Shown here: in pieces, positions 46,714 through 57,427 of the stretch
Numbering within the stretch: the stretch's first letter is position 1
Layout: each line of letters begins with the position of its first letter
Assembly: GCA_002839095.1 (NCBI GenBank)
Contig: PGXL01000008.1
Coordinates: 58,643 to 122,642, forward strand
DNA length: 64,000 bases
Origin: Tenericutes bacterium HGW-Tenericutes-2
GTDB lineage: Bacteria > Bacillota_I > Bacilli_A > Acholeplasmatales > Acholeplasmataceae
Direction of reading: 5' to 3'
Program-made: the position numbers and the translations under genes
The notes under the pieces: generated by a model
Seen by the model: the letters and a program-made list of their open reading frames with translations, nothing else
Told to the model about the DNA's origin: nothing
Database searches by the model: none

Positions 46714-48054
46714 TTAAATAATGGGTAAATATTTGTCTAATTCCCATTGAGTGACCTTCATTTTATATTCATCCCACTCTCTAGTTTTCGCTTCAATCAG
46801 TTTGGAGAAGAGTTCTTCACCAATCGTTTCCTTCATCAAAGATGAGTTTGTGAAAAAGTCGATTGCTTCATGAAGACTTTCAGGAAGATTTCTAATGCCT
46901 AAACGCTTTCTTTCGACATCACTCATCTTAAATAAGTTCTTCTTGACTGGTGATATCCCGTCTAACTCATTACGAATGCCATCTAAGCCAGCAGCAAGTA
47001 TACCTGACATCGCTAAATATGGATTCGCAGAAGGATCTACAGAACGTACTTCAATTCGAGTTGATTTACCACGTGCTGCAGGAATTCTAATCATTGTCGA
47101 GCGGTTCGCATCACTCCAGGAGATGTAGCATGGTGCCTCATATCCAGGAACTAAACGCTTATAGGAATTCACTGTCGGATTAGATAGTAATGCAAATTCT
47201 TGAGCATGCTTCATGACACCTGCGATAAAGCGTAGCGCTGTTTGAGATAATTGGTTTTCAGTATTTGGGTCATAAAATAGGTTATTTCCTTCCTTATCAG
47301 AAATCGATAAGTTAGAATGCATACCTGAACCATTAATTCCTTGGATAGGTTTAGGCATAAAGGTTGCGTGGAAACCGTGGCGACGGGCAACGTTTTTCAC
47401 CAAAACCTTAAATGTTTGAATGTTGTCACATGCTTCCAGTGCATTATCAAAATGGAAATTGATTTCATGTTGACCAAACGCAACCTCATGGTGAGAAACC
47501 TCCATATCAAAGCCCATTTTTTCTAGTTCCAATACAATATCACGACGAACATCCTCTGAACCATCAATTGGTGCCAAATCGAAATAGCCACCATGGTCAG
47601 AAAATTCCATTGTAGGTCTACCATGAGCATCTAGCTTAAATAGGAAAAACTCAGGTTCAACACCAACATTAAACTTATCATATCCTAAATCTTTTAGGTG
47701 TAATAAATTTCTTTTTAAAATATATCTAGGGTCACCTTCATAAGGTACATGCTTCGTTGTATAGACGTCGCAAATCAGTCTAGCAACCTTACCAACCTTT
47801 AGATCTTCCCATTCGAGGATTAGCCAAGTCGAAAGATCTGGATATAGATACATATCTGCTTCATCAATTCGAACAAACCCTTGAATTGATGAACCATCAA
47901 ACATAATTTCATTCGATAATGCTCTTTCTAAATTGGTAACAGGAATTTCAACATTTTTTACTGTACCAAGCATGTCAGTAAATTGCAAGCGAACATATCT
48001 TACATCATTTTCTTTAGCACTTTTGATAATATCTAATCTAGTGTAATTTTTCAT
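46714..48054 (-). CDS. glnA: glutamine synthetase, type I
   Basis: Makes glutamine from glutamate, ammonia and ATP. 446 residues, the length of the GSI-alpha type of Gram-positives. Marks: [58 protein letters not shown], and [23 protein letters not shown]. No adenylylation is expected in this group. No glnR gene is adjacent and I see no GlnR/TnrA consensus upstream. Glutamine feeds guaA and glmS in this window. Confidence 0.97.
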   Translation of the reverse strand: MKNYTRLDIIKSAKENDVRYVRLQFTDMLGTVKNVEIPVTNLERALSNEIMFDGSSIQGFVRIDEADMYLYPDLSTWLILEWEDLKVGKVARLICDVYTTKHVPYEGDPRYILKRNLLHLKDLGYDKFNVGVEPEFFLFKLDAHGRPTMEFSDHGGYFDLAPIDGSEDVRRDIVLELEKMGFDMEVSHHEVAFGQHEINFHFDNALEACDNIQTFKVLVKNVARRHGFHATFMPKPIQGINGSGMHSNLSISDKEGNNLFYDPNTENQLSQTALRFIAGVMKHAQEFALLSNPTVNSYKRLVPGYEAPCYISWSDANRSTMIRIPAARGKSTRIEVRSVDPSANPYLAMSGILAAGLDGIRNELDGISPVKKNLFKMSDVERKRLGIRNLPESLHEAIDFFTNSSLMKETIGEELFSKLIEAKTREWDEYKMKVTQWELDKYLPII

Positions 48055-48077
48055 ACTTTTCCTCGTTTTTGTTTCAA

Positions 48078-48106
48078 ATTTTACGCTTGATACAAGAAAA
48101 AGTCAA
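48078..48106 (-). promoter_or_regulatory. promoter of glnA
   Basis: -35 TTGACT (48101-48106), 17-nt spacer, -10 TAAAAT (48078-48083). Confidence 0.8.
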
Positions 48107-48152
48107 TAGAAATGAAATAAAATATGAAAAATTTACATAAAGTATGTCATTT

Positions 48153-50006
48153 TTAGAGATTTCCGTAAGTTATGTTCTTAGAAAATTGATTATTATAGGA
48201 TGTTCCGTTGTATGGATCATCATCTTCAGATAGATTAACAACTCTTTCATCTAACTCTGGAATGGACTTGATGTCATGGTTTAGATAGGAGATTAAATAG
48301 GACTTCACTTCTTCGATGCGTTTGGATAAACCACCTAAACGATAGCTTTGAACCTCGAAGCCGTATGTCTTATTCTCTAAATACCATTGAGTTTTAAATG
48401 ATTCATAGAAAAGCTCTAAATTTTTTAGAAGCTTTGGAATCACTTCGTTCGTGAGTCTTGAGAGCTCAACTAAATCCTGTTTATGATAGGCAGTAAATAT
48501 TTCTAAGCCTAATGTCGCTTTCATAGATAATACGCGAGATAGATGATAAAGCGTTTGAAATAGATAAGTAAATGATCCCTTCTTATCTATATAGTTACCT
48601 AATTTTTCTGTAATCTCTAAATAATGGAATTTATAGTTTAAATTAATCTTTGTTTGACTATTTCCAAAGAGTAAATCTTCAAATAATAAATACTTAGAAG
48701 GATTGACTGCAATATGTGCCTTTGATGAATAGATTTGATTCACTAAATCTAGGTCAAGCAATTCATCAAATGTAAATCCTGAGATGATCTTAGCTAACTC
48801 ATTATTATTTGATAATTTATCATCATAAAATGAGTTAGCAATATGAATAAGTGATGGAAGGATGGAGAATATGGATGCTTCAGCACCATTATCTCCCCAG
48901 GATGTTAAAACAAAATGCTTCACTCCAGCTTTTTTCGCTGCAGAGATCCCTAAATCCATCGTGCGGATGGTAAATTGATTGAGTGGAGCGAATCCTATCC
49001 ACTTCCATGCACCGCCGGCAAATGAATAATTAGAAGTTAATGTTTTTAAGGATTTGAATTTATTCGTATATTTTTCTTCATCTACTTGATAATAATCCCA
49101 GTAGACTAATTCAACATCACTTGGAACTCTTTTTTTGATTTCTTCAGAGAATTCTAATACACCTGGACTTAAATATCCACCAGTTGTGAGATGGAAAAAC
49201 ATATCAGCCCACATCGAAACCTCATAATTATAAGACTTGCATATGGATAATACCTTATCCAAATGCTTAATCATAATATCCATACGATTTGTGTATCCAT
49301 ATTTAGATAGATACTTACCTAAGCCTAACATCCATGCTTCATCCATACCAATATTTATCTTTTTGGATGTAAAGATCGATTTGGTAGTTTTAAGCATGTT
49401 ATCAATTAACTCATAGGTTTTTGGTTCATCAACTAATAAAATATCTCCAGTATCATTGATACCTCTATAATCAGGATGTCTAAAGATTGAATTTAAGTGA
49501 GCAAGTGTTTGGATGTATGGAATAATTTCCATACCAAAATGACTTGCAAACTCTACTAAGTCCTTTAATTCCGCCTTTGAATACTTTCCTCTCATATAGC
49601 CAAACATTGGTTCGTTATCGACTTCAAATAGATCTTCTAGATATAAACCAAGATTGGTATAACCAAGTAATGCTAGATGAATAATATATTCCTTAAATGT
49701 TTCAATTTTAGGTACTGCATTTCTTGCACAATCAATCATCACTCCAAGTGAATCAATTGATAGTTTTCTTGAAATCGAGTAGTTTAACTCATTTGGATGA
49801 GATAAAACATAACCTAAGGCAGCAAATGCTTCATTTAGGTTCTTATACTTTACTTCAACGACTTCTTCAACTCTTTTTATCTGATAGCCACTTTCCTCAA
49901 CCTGGTTGAAATTCATCTTAAAAATACTTCCAAAATGGATTGGAAGATATTTTTCCATCATTTCAACCCTTTCCATCATCTTTAAATCATTCATTAATAG
50001 CTTCAT
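48153..50006 (-). CDS. glycoside hydrolase family 20 (beta-N-acetylhexosaminidase-like)
   Basis: 617 residues, no signal peptide, so cytoplasmic. A small N-terminal domain (about 1-85) precedes the GH20 barrel, which starts at SLGVMIDCARNAVPKIETFKE. Then LGLYLEDLFEV, the catalytic Asp-Glu pair in INIGMDEAWMLG and MWADMFF. An extra helical C-terminal part (about 400-600) follows. GH20 enzymes release terminal GlcNAc or GalNAc. Last gene of the glm operon (50-nt gap after a GNAT gene), so it probably supplies amino sugar from imported or internal glycans. AGAGGAG before the ATG. Confidence 0.85.
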   Translation of the reverse strand: MKLLMNDLKMMERVEMMEKYLPIHFGSIFKMNFNQVEESGYQIKRVEEVVEVKYKNLNEAFAALGYVLSHPNELNYSISRKLSIDSLGVMIDCARNAVPKIETFKEYIIHLALLGYTNLGLYLEDLFEVDNEPMFGYMRGKYSKAELKDLVEFASHFGMEIIPYIQTLAHLNSIFRHPDYRGINDTGDILLVDEPKTYELIDNMLKTTKSIFTSKKINIGMDEAWMLGLGKYLSKYGYTNRMDIMIKHLDKVLSICKSYNYEVSMWADMFFHLTTGGYLSPGVLEFSEEIKKRVPSDVELVYWDYYQVDEEKYTNKFKSLKTLTSNYSFAGGAWKWIGFAPLNQFTIRTMDLGISAAKKAGVKHFVLTSWGDNGAEASIFSILPSLIHIANSFYDDKLSNNNELAKIISGFTFDELLDLDLVNQIYSSKAHIAVNPSKYLLFEDLLFGNSQTKINLNYKFHYLEITEKLGNYIDKKGSFTYLFQTLYHLSRVLSMKATLGLEIFTAYHKQDLVELSRLTNEVIPKLLKNLELFYESFKTQWYLENKTYGFEVQSYRLGGLSKRIEEVKSYLISYLNHDIKSIPELDERVVNLSEDDDPYNGTSYNNQFSKNITYGNL

Positions 50007-50056
50007 CTTGTAGTCTCCTCTTTTTATATAATAGAAACATGACTTAAGGCGATGCC

Positions 50057-50515
50057 TTAAATCATGCGTTCGTATATCTTTTTACTGTTTTCAATTGGTA
50101 CTGCTCCACAACCGTTGGCATAAAAAGGTCTGTTTTCTTCAGACACCCCTCCAATGATTGCATAACCATATCCATCATAGCGCATCGCTTCAAGTGATGT
50201 TAAAAGTAATGCTTTGCCTACTCCTTGACCTCTATAAGCACTATCTACTCCGGTAGGTCCGAAATATCCCTTAGAGGTCGCGTCATAGCAAGCAAATCCG
50301 ATAATCTTTTTATCGTCTACTGCGATAAAGCAAGATGGGTTTGGTTGATAGAGAGCGGATTTAGATTCGGATACCCATCCTTTTGAAAAGTGAGTTCCGA
50401 TGAAATCAAGCACCAAATCGCTATTTGGTGATAACACTCTTTTGATTTCATATTTGAATTCAGGCTTTTTTATGATTTCCTGATATAAATCAACAATCAT
50501 ATCTTTACTATTCAT
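50057..50515 (-). CDS. GNAT acetyltransferase
   Basis: 152 residues. The acetyl-CoA loop is clear: GVDSAYRGQGVGKALLLTSLEAM (RGQGVGKAL) with YAIIGGVSEENRPFYANG after it. Located between glmU and the GH20 gene, 8 nt after glmU, so an amino-sugar acetylation role is tempting but GlmU already carries that activity. Substrate not known. Confidence 0.88.
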   Translation of the reverse strand: MNSKDMIVDLYQEIIKKPEFKYEIKRVLSPNSDLVLDFIGTHFSKGWVSESKSALYQPNPSCFIAVDDKKIIGFACYDATSKGYFGPTGVDSAYRGQGVGKALLLTSLEAMRYDGYGYAIIGGVSEENRPFYANGCGAVPIENSKKIYERMI

Positions 50516-50523
50516 ATATTCCT

Positions 50524-51915
50524 CTATTTTTCATTGCCATTTGAATTTTCTTTTGGTTTAATCAAATGCTTTGCGTAATCCTCTTTATTGATTTGTTTAT
50601 TTCTAGCAATAGCTAGTGCACCCTTAGGTACATTTTGAGTCACTGTAGAGCCTGCAGCGATAAAGACATTATCGCCAACAGTCACTGGAGCAACTAAATT
50701 CACGTTACATCCAATAAACACATCATCACCAATAACAGTACGGTGCTTATGAACTCCATCATAGTTGACTGTTACTGATCCACAACCAAAGTTAACATTC
50801 TTACCTACAGTAGCATCACCAATATAGATTAGATGCGCAGCCTTTGTATTTTCAGCAGTTGTAGAATTTTTAACTTCTACAAAGTTACCAACTCTATTAT
50901 GCTTACCAATGACTGCATGATTTCTTAAATGAGCAAATGGTCCAACGGTTGTATACTCTCCAACTTCACTATCTTTAACGATAGAGTGTCTAATTTCTGC
51001 ATGTTCATGAATGATTGAATCATTTACTTCACTATTCGGTCCGATAATCGCACCCTTTTTAACGATTGAATTACCAAGAATGACAGAGTTAGGATAGATG
51101 GTTACACCATCTTCTATGATTGCATTATGACCTATGGTTACCGTTTCAGGGTTAACAATCGATACTCCACTTAGCATATGACCTTTATTAATGGATTCTC
51201 TTAAGTATTTTTCAGCGATACTAATACCAAATAGATCATTAATACCCATCGTAATTAATGGATCACGAACAACAAAGGTATTCACCTTGCATGCTTGATG
51301 CATTAATGAAACGATATCTGTTAAGTAATATTCACCCTTACGTTCATTTCTTTGAATCTTATTGACATATTCAAATAAAAGCTTGTTATTGACTACATAA
51401 ACAGATGAATTGACTTCTTTAATTTGTTTTTGAGTTTCATTGCAATCGTTTTCTTCAACGATTGATGTTACTGTACCATATTCATCACGGACAATACGGC
51501 CATATCCCTTTGGATATTCCATCATCATGGTGACTATAGTTAAGTCATTACCCATTTCTTCATGTGAGCGTAAGATCTTATTCATGACTGGATATTCCAT
51601 TAATGGCATATCACCAGGAAGAATAAAAGTGACTCCATCTTTATCAGAAAGCTGTGGAGATGCAGATAGTACTGCATGACCTGTACCAAGCTGTTCAGCT
51701 TGATAGGCATACTTTACTCTATCCTTTAAAATATCTTCTAATACTTCTCTCTTATGACCTACAATAACGAAGGTCTCATCAATCACACTTTTTTCAATGT
51801 TTTCAATAATATAGGAAATCATCGGTTTCTTTAGAATTGGATATGCACATTTAGGCATTTCCGTACGCATACGTGTCCCTTTTCCAGCAGCAAGTATTAA
51901 AGCATATTTCTTCAT
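50524..51915 (-). CDS. glmU: bifunctional GlcNAc-1-P uridyltransferase / GlcN-1-P acetyltransferase
   Basis: Makes UDP-GlcNAc. 463 residues: N-terminal pyrophosphorylase domain with LILAAGKGTRMRTEMPKC and EQLGTGHAV; C-terminal left-handed beta-helix of hexapeptide repeats (about 250-445), ending with GDDVFIGCNVNLVAPVTVG. Its start overlaps the glmM stop by 4 nt (ATGA). Third gene of the glm operon. Confidence 0.97.
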   Translation of the reverse strand: MKKYALILAAGKGTRMRTEMPKCAYPILKKPMISYIIENIEKSVIDETFVIVGHKREVLEDILKDRVKYAYQAEQLGTGHAVLSASPQLSDKDGVTFILPGDMPLMEYPVMNKILRSHEEMGNDLTIVTMMMEYPKGYGRIVRDEYGTVTSIVEENDCNETQKQIKEVNSSVYVVNNKLLFEYVNKIQRNERKGEYYLTDIVSLMHQACKVNTFVVRDPLITMGINDLFGISIAEKYLRESINKGHMLSGVSIVNPETVTIGHNAIIEDGVTIYPNSVILGNSIVKKGAIIGPNSEVNDSIIHEHAEIRHSIVKDSEVGEYTTVGPFAHLRNHAVIGKHNRVGNFVEVKNSTTAENTKAAHLIYIGDATVGKNVNFGCGSVTVNYDGVHKHRTVIGDDVFIGCNVNLVAPVTVGDNVFIAAGSTVTQNVPKGALAIARNKQINKEDYAKHLIKPKENSNGNEK

Positions 51916-53219
51916 ATCTTTTTACCCTCCATTTGAATATATGAAACAAGTTCTTCTGATAACGTCTCTACTAAGGATTCATCCTTCGAACTTATTGTAA
52001 CACGAATTAAGGCTTCAGTACCACTTGCTCTAACTAAAAGTAATGAATGATTTCCAAGTCGCTCTTGAATGGACTTGATTTTGAGCTTGACTGAATCAAG
52101 CTCTAATACTTTTTTGTTAATTCCTTTAATGTTAGTGAGCTTAAAAGGGTATAGCTCAACACCTTTGACTAGATCTTGAAGTGATGTGTTAAGTTCTTCT
52201 AGTATCTTTAATAGATAGATACCGACAAGTAATCCATCACCTGTATGAAGTAGGTGAGTAAGTATTACATGACCTGATGACTCACCACCAATGGTATAGT
52301 CATTGGTGTATAGTTCATGAAAGACATATTTATCACCAACATCAGTTAATGTATAAGATATATCTTGATCAGATAGTGCTTTTAGAATTCCTGGGTTACT
52401 CATTTTAGTGAGTACTACAGTGTTTTTATTTAATAGATTCTTCTTCTTTAAATATGTAGCAATCATATAAATAATTAAGTCACCATCATAAATAGTTTGA
52501 TTATGATCCGCTACCATAATGCGGTCACCATCACCATCAAAACTAAGACCTATATCAAGCTTTTCTTTCTTAATTAAGGCTAGTAATGATTCCATATGCG
52601 TGGAACCACAGTTTAGATTGATGTTTTTTCCGTTTGGAAGATTTCCAATTTGAATTGAATTTGGATTTATGTGATTGAATATCTCACGAGAGATGATATA
52701 GTTCGCACCATTTGCACTATCAAAGCCTATTTTTTTAGATGTTGGCTTTAAATTCATGTTTTCATATATTTTAATGTATTCATCATGAATATCGTTTGAT
52801 AATGTTAGTTTACCAAACTCTTTATATGTAATTTCACCATGATCGATGAATTCCTCTATTTGTAATTCATCAGGATCATTGGATTTATAACCTTTATTAA
52901 ATACTTTAATTCCATTATCCATAAATGGATTATGGGATGCAGTAATCATCACACCAATAATATTTTTTATCTTAGAGTAATGAGATACCATTGGTGTAGA
53001 AACTACACCAGCCATTAAGACATCGACTCCAAGTGATAAAATACCATTTGCAATACTATAGGCAAGCATTGGTGAAGATTCTCTAGTATCCATACCAATA
53101 ACAACTTGGTTAGGTTTAAATGTGTGAACAATCCCTTGACCTACTCTAAATGCTAATTCACTATTTAGTTTTTCAAATGAGACTCCACGGATTCCATCCG
53201 TTCCAAAGTATTTACCCAT
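51912..53219 (-). CDS. glmM: phosphoglucosamine mutase
   Basis: Converts GlcN-6-P to GlcN-1-P. 435 residues: N-terminal GKYFGTDGIRGVS, phosphoserine loop ITASHNPFMDNGIK, metal loop SFDGDGDR, sugar loop GGESSGH and the phosphate site RASGTEALIR. All four domains are present. 8 nt after glmS and overlapping glmU. Confidence 0.97.
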   Translation of the reverse strand: MGKYFGTDGIRGVSFEKLNSELAFRVGQGIVHTFKPNQVVIGMDTRESSPMLAYSIANGILSLGVDVLMAGVVSTPMVSHYSKIKNIIGVMITASHNPFMDNGIKVFNKGYKSNDPDELQIEEFIDHGEITYKEFGKLTLSNDIHDEYIKIYENMNLKPTSKKIGFDSANGANYIISREIFNHINPNSIQIGNLPNGKNINLNCGSTHMESLLALIKKEKLDIGLSFDGDGDRIMVADHNQTIYDGDLIIYMIATYLKKKNLLNKNTVVLTKMSNPGILKALSDQDISYTLTDVGDKYVFHELYTNDYTIGGESSGHVILTHLLHTGDGLLVGIYLLKILEELNTSLQDLVKGVELYPFKLTNIKGINKKVLELDSVKLKIKSIQERLGNHSLLLVRASGTEALIRVTISSKDESLVETLSEELVSYIQMEGKKI

Positions 53220-53227
53220 ATGTCCCC

Positions 53228-55009
53228 CTATTCAACCGTAACGCTTTTCGCGAGATTTCTTGGTTTATCAATATCATAGCTACGCTCTAATGCCGCATAA
53301 TATGCGAGTAACTGCGTAGGAACGACCATAATAAGAGGTGTTAAAAGAGGGTGAACGTTTTCGAGTATAACTTCATCGCCTTCTTGTTTGCAGGATTCTA
53401 AAACAATTCTAAAGGTATGAGCACCACGTGCTTGTACTTCCTTAAGGTTAGAACGTGTATTGTTATTGATTTTAGGATCTGATATTAAGGCAATGACTGG
53501 AGTACCTTCCTCTATTAAAGCAATCGTTCCATGCTTAAGCTCACCAGCAGCGAAACCTTCAGTCTGTATATAAGAGATTTCCTTAAGCTTTAAAGCGGCT
53601 TCTAAGGATACATGATAATCGAGTCCTCTTCCGATAAAGAAGCAGTTACGTCTGGTTAAATAGTTTCTGACTAATTGAAGCATTTCTTCTGATTCTAAGA
53701 AATGTTCAATGGATGTCGCAGCAATCGATAGTTCTCTTTTCATATCTATCGATTGATTAGAGAGCTCATGGGCAAGAATTGCTAGAACTCCGACTTGAGC
53801 AACATAAGCCTTGGTGGAAGCAACAGCAATTTCAGGTCCTGCATAAAGCTCTAAAAAGAATGTCGCTTCTCTTGCTAGAGTGGATGTAGGAACGTTTGTT
53901 ATAGTTAGTGATTTATAACGCATCTCATTAATAGCAACTAAACAAGCTCTAAGATCTGCTGTTTCACCACTTTGAGTGACTAGAATAAACATTGGATTTT
54001 TAGAGAGTAATGGCTTTTGATAAGCAAATTCAGATGCTATATGGACTTCAACAGGAATTGAAGTCATTTTTTCTATTAATTGTTTACCGATTAATCCTGC
54101 ATGCATGGACGTTCCAGCAGCAAGGATATATAAACGATCTGATGATTTAATCGATTCAAGAATTTCAGGATTAATTAAAGATTTTTCTTTTTCATAATAA
54201 TTCGTAACAATTCTACGAAGTACAGAAGGTTGTTCATGAATCTCTTTCATCATGTAGTGAGCATATTCGCCTTTGGTTGTATCTTGATCATCTAGTTCAA
54301 TGGGTTTGAAATGAAGATCAAGAGATTCGTTATTTAAATCAAATAAGCGAATGCCTTCTTTTCTAGCAACAAGGAATGTTTTATCGTCTAGAGCGTGATA
54401 ATCTGTTGAATAGCCAATTAAAGCCATTAGATCAGAAGCTACAGTGATTCCATCAGTTCCTTGTCCAACTATTAGAGGACTCTTGTATTTAGCAGCATAT
54501 ATTTTTTCTGGATCATTAGCATCTAAAACTAATAGAGCGTATGAACCATGAAGAAGTTTGAGGGTTGTAGTAATAGCTATTTCTACGGATAATGTTTGTG
54601 AGAAAGTTTCAATGAGTTGTGCAATAACTTCAGTATCTGTTTCACTTGTGAGGGTTGTGTTACGAAGATATTGATCCTTTAATTGTTGATAATTTTCGAT
54701 GACACCATTATGAACAATAATAAAACGGCGTGTTTGAGAATAATGAGGATGAGAATTTTCTTTATTCACTCTTCCATGAGTTGCCCAACGAGTATGACCA
54801 ATTCCTATATTAGAAAAAGCAGCATTTTTAGTTGAATCTACTAGTTTTTGTACTCTACCTTCATCCTTATAAACATCAAAGATTTGGTAACGAGAATTAA
54901 AAAGACTCAAACCAGCTGAGTCATATCCTCTATATTCGAGACGCGTTAGTCCATTTAAGACAACATCTTTAGCATTCTTATTCCCTATGAATCCTACAAT
55001 TCCACACAT
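53228..55009 (-). CDS. glmS: glutamine-fructose-6-phosphate aminotransferase (isomerising)
   Basis: First step of the hexosamine path: Fru-6-P plus glutamine to GlcN-6-P. About 593 residues from MCGIVGFIG, so Cys2 is the nucleophile after Met removal. Glutaminase domain with GHTRWATHG; two SIS domains with AAGTSMHAG, VTQSGETADL and the C-terminal PRNLAKSVTVE. GGAGG precedes ATG 55009; the frame extends 9 codons upstream but without homology. I found no glmS ribozyme in the leader; TATAAT at 55038-55043 is the likely -10. Confidence 0.97.
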   Translation of the reverse strand: MCGIVGFIGNKNAKDVVLNGLTRLEYRGYDSAGLSLFNSRYQIFDVYKDEGRVQKLVDSTKNAAFSNIGIGHTRWATHGRVNKENSHPHYSQTRRFIIVHNGVIENYQQLKDQYLRNTTLTSETDTEVIAQLIETFSQTLSVEIAITTTLKLLHGSYALLVLDANDPEKIYAAKYKSPLIVGQGTDGITVASDLMALIGYSTDYHALDDKTFLVARKEGIRLFDLNNESLDLHFKPIELDDQDTTKGEYAHYMMKEIHEQPSVLRRIVTNYYEKEKSLINPEILESIKSSDRLYILAAGTSMHAGLIGKQLIEKMTSIPVEVHIASEFAYQKPLLSKNPMFILVTQSGETADLRACLVAINEMRYKSLTITNVPTSTLAREATFFLELYAGPEIAVASTKAYVAQVGVLAILAHELSNQSIDMKRELSIAATSIEHFLESEEMLQLVRNYLTRRNCFFIGRGLDYHVSLEAALKLKEISYIQTEGFAAGELKHGTIALIEEGTPVIALISDPKINNNTRSNLKEVQARGAHTFRIVLESCKQEGDEVILENVHPLLTPLIMVVPTQLLAYYAALERSYDIDKPRNLAKSVTVE

Positions 55010-55133
55010 AGTGCCCTCCACTTGATAACTAAACATGATTATATCATCTAATTGGTTTCATAAATATTTCCATATATTTGATTATACATTATAAATAATA
55101 AATAAACAATTTAAGGAGTTTGTTTTATTTCGA

Positions 55134-55166
55134 AAATAAAAAGAGTGAATCGTTTGGAATCACTCT
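55134..55166 (-). terminator. terminator after the lipoprotein gene
   Basis: Stem AGAGTGA/TCACTCT (55142-55148 with 55160-55166) and a TTTTTATTTT run on the minus strand. Confidence 0.8.
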
Positions 55167-55178
55167 CAGAAGATTTAT

Positions 55179-56447
55179 TTAATCATTGATTTCTTTTAAA
55201 TCATCATCCATTTCATTATAAAGCGTTTCTCGTATATTACCACTGTAGAAATTAATGCCTCTATATACTGCCAGGTGTTTACTCTCTTCATGTAGATTAT
55301 TCATGGTTAGTGTAATATAATCAGTTGTAATTTCTGGATGGTTAAAATTCATTTGATAGGCTTCCAGACTTAGTATCTCATTGGTAAGTTCATCTTTTTT
55401 TATATCAAGTATTATTCCGACATTAGCGAATTTTAACTTAATGTTTAGATCGACATTAAACTGTCGATATGAAACATTATCAAATAGCATGACACCATTA
55501 TTATATACACCTTCATTACGATGTGCATTACTATCTAAATATGCATAATCCCAACCACTAGCTTCAAGTAGCTGGAAGCGTAAACTGATTTCATCATTCA
55601 AACGATCTGTGTATGAAAATATGGAAGTTTTTTCATTAAAGAGTTCAAAGTGTCTAATTGGATCATAACCACCACTATATATTGTTCTAATGTTTGTTTT
55701 TGGGTTAAACCACATCAGTTTATAATCAGCTGGCGCGTTATTATTGTTTGTAGCATGATATACTTCGAAGAGTTCATTATCTACTTGATTTCGATATTGG
55801 TATCTATAATTATTTTCATCTCTATATTTGATTTGAATTAAAGACATATTTTCTAAAAATTCAAAATAATCGTAGACATCGCTTTCTTTGTAGTGACTAA
55901 ATTTTTTAACAAAAAAAACTTCATTCTCATAACCAATTTTTATACCATGAAAGACAGGTTTATTGGTGAACATAGTCTCTGAATCAAATTTAACAACAAT
56001 TCCATTATCTCTAGATAAGTAGACATAAGCTTCTAGTGATTGATTACCATTAAAATTAATTTCAAGATTAACTTCTACCTCGTCAATACCATAAGACTCT
56101 AGCAAGATGTTAATATCATCTAATAATCTTTTATACTGTAATAAGTATTCAGTTAAATTGACATGATTAGAATTGTCTTTTTGTTGATTATAAACCTCTA
56201 GATATGTATCTCTTGGAATCATATCATCTGGGTCATATGGTTTATCATTATAAAATCTCAACGAAATACTGTCACTCTTCTTTATTTGATTTTCAGTATC
56301 AATCAATGTGCTTAATTTTTGATTGTATAAAATAACTGCTTCTTTAAGAGTTTGTGGTAAAACTTTATTTGATGATTCTTCACCTGGCGTGCATGAATAT
56401 AAAACAAATAAAAGTATAAGTGATAGACATACATATAACTTTTTCAT
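55179..56447 (-). CDS. lipoprotein of unknown function
   Basis: Not recognised. 422 residues with signal peptide MKKLYVCLSLILLFVLYSC and lipobox VLYSC, so it is anchored on the outer face of the membrane. The mature part is rich in Asn, Asp, Tyr and beta-type sequence, with several similar polar strands but no enzyme motif. GGGGG lies shortly before the ATG. It is followed by a terminator before glmS. Confidence 0.8.
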   Translation of the reverse strand: MKKLYVCLSLILLFVLYSCTPGEESSNKVLPQTLKEAVILYNQKLSTLIDTENQIKKSDSISLRFYNDKPYDPDDMIPRDTYLEVYNQQKDNSNHVNLTEYLLQYKRLLDDINILLESYGIDEVEVNLEINFNGNQSLEAYVYLSRDNGIVVKFDSETMFTNKPVFHGIKIGYENEVFFVKKFSHYKESDVYDYFEFLENMSLIQIKYRDENNYRYQYRNQVDNELFEVYHATNNNNAPADYKLMWFNPKTNIRTIYSGGYDPIRHFELFNEKTSIFSYTDRLNDEISLRFQLLEASGWDYAYLDSNAHRNEGVYNNGVMLFDNVSYRQFNVDLNIKLKFANVGIILDIKKDELTNEILSLEAYQMNFNHPEITTDYITLTMNNLHEESKHLAVYRGINFYSGNIRETLYNEMDDDLKEIND

Positions 56448-56502
56448 TTTTTGTTCCCCCTTATATAAGAGTATTAAAATAAAGTCGTTTTTAGTAACCT
56501 TT

Positions 56503-57321
56503 TTATAGTAATTGACTTGGCAAAGCAGGGTGAATTACTTTTTTTAGTTGAAAGGTTAAAACAATCAGTGATATGAGTGTCAAAAGTCCAATAAATATCC
56601 AAACTGGAACTTCATCTGGATTTGTCTCTATGGATGCATATATAAGAACAAACATATAAACAACACCTTTAAGTTGAGCAATAAAAGCAATTAGATATCC
56701 CCATGGATTTCTTTTTAGAATGAGGACTGAGGCAAGAATAAAGAATAAAACAACCATACTAATATCTAGTGAAAAAACCACACTGGTCACGTGTCCACTT
56801 GCAGTAATTATTGCTGGCAATACTCCATTTAAAGCGAAGTTTATAGATTGGATGCTATAAATGGATAATAGTCCTAAGGATAGAAATAACATCATACCAA
56901 CTACAATATAATCTAAAACTGATTTCTTATTAGAAACTTTTAAATCATGAATTGGAAAATGGATAAGAGCTAGAATGATTGTTAAAATGCTTAATGTGTA
57001 GATTGATAAGTGAATCAAATAAAATGCGTTAAATGAGGCACCAAAGACATAGAATGCGTAATTATAGCATAAAAACCAAATCATACTATACCAAATCAAT
57101 AAAGAGATAATTGATTTCTTTAAATATGTATAGATCATGGCACCAATTAATAAAGGGAGTGCTATGCAAAGTGTAATGAAGTCATTACTTTTCCAAATCT
57201 GAGTGAACTGTACATTATCTTGATATAAATTATCTATAAATAATCCACCAAGAGTAGCAGTAAGTGAAAGAAAGATAAGAATAATAGTGAAGATGGTGAT
57301 CCATTTGTTATGTCGATTCAT
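56503..57321 (-). CDS. multi-pass membrane protein, unknown
   Basis: Not recognised. 272 residues with eight hydrophobic segments and very few charged residues between them. The segment LNGVLPAIITASGHVTSVV is the most polar conserved-looking part. It precedes the lipoprotein gene by 55 nt in the same direction, so the pair may be linked. Confidence 0.7.
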   Translation of the reverse strand: MNRHNKWITIFTIILIFLSLTATLGGLFIDNLYQDNVQFTQIWKSNDFITLCIALPLLIGAMIYTYLKKSIISLLIWYSMIWFLCYNYAFYVFGASFNAFYLIHLSIYTLSILTIILALIHFPIHDLKVSNKKSVLDYIVVGMMLFLSLGLLSIYSIQSINFALNGVLPAIITASGHVTSVVFSLDISMVVLFFILASVLILKRNPWGYLIAFIAQLKGVVYMFVLIYASIETNPDEVPVWIFIGLLTLISLIVLTFQLKKVIHPALPSQLL

Positions 57322-57427
57322 GGGGTTCTTTGATAGCTCAAAATCATTTCTTGATAGAGCATTTTCTCCTTTATGCTTGTTTTTGTACCTCTATATACAA
57401 TTGTAACATGATAAATCTATAAAAAAG

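Noticed and set aside
48055..48152. GlnR/TnrA operator before glnA
   Set aside because: The only inverted repeat (ACATA-ctt-TATGT near 48135) has the wrong half-site order and sits upstream of the promoter, next to the GH20 stop of the other side; it is more likely a weak hairpin.
55010..55178. glmS ribozyme upstream of glmS
   Set aside because: The spacing to the -10 box is too short and I recognise none of the conserved core sequence.
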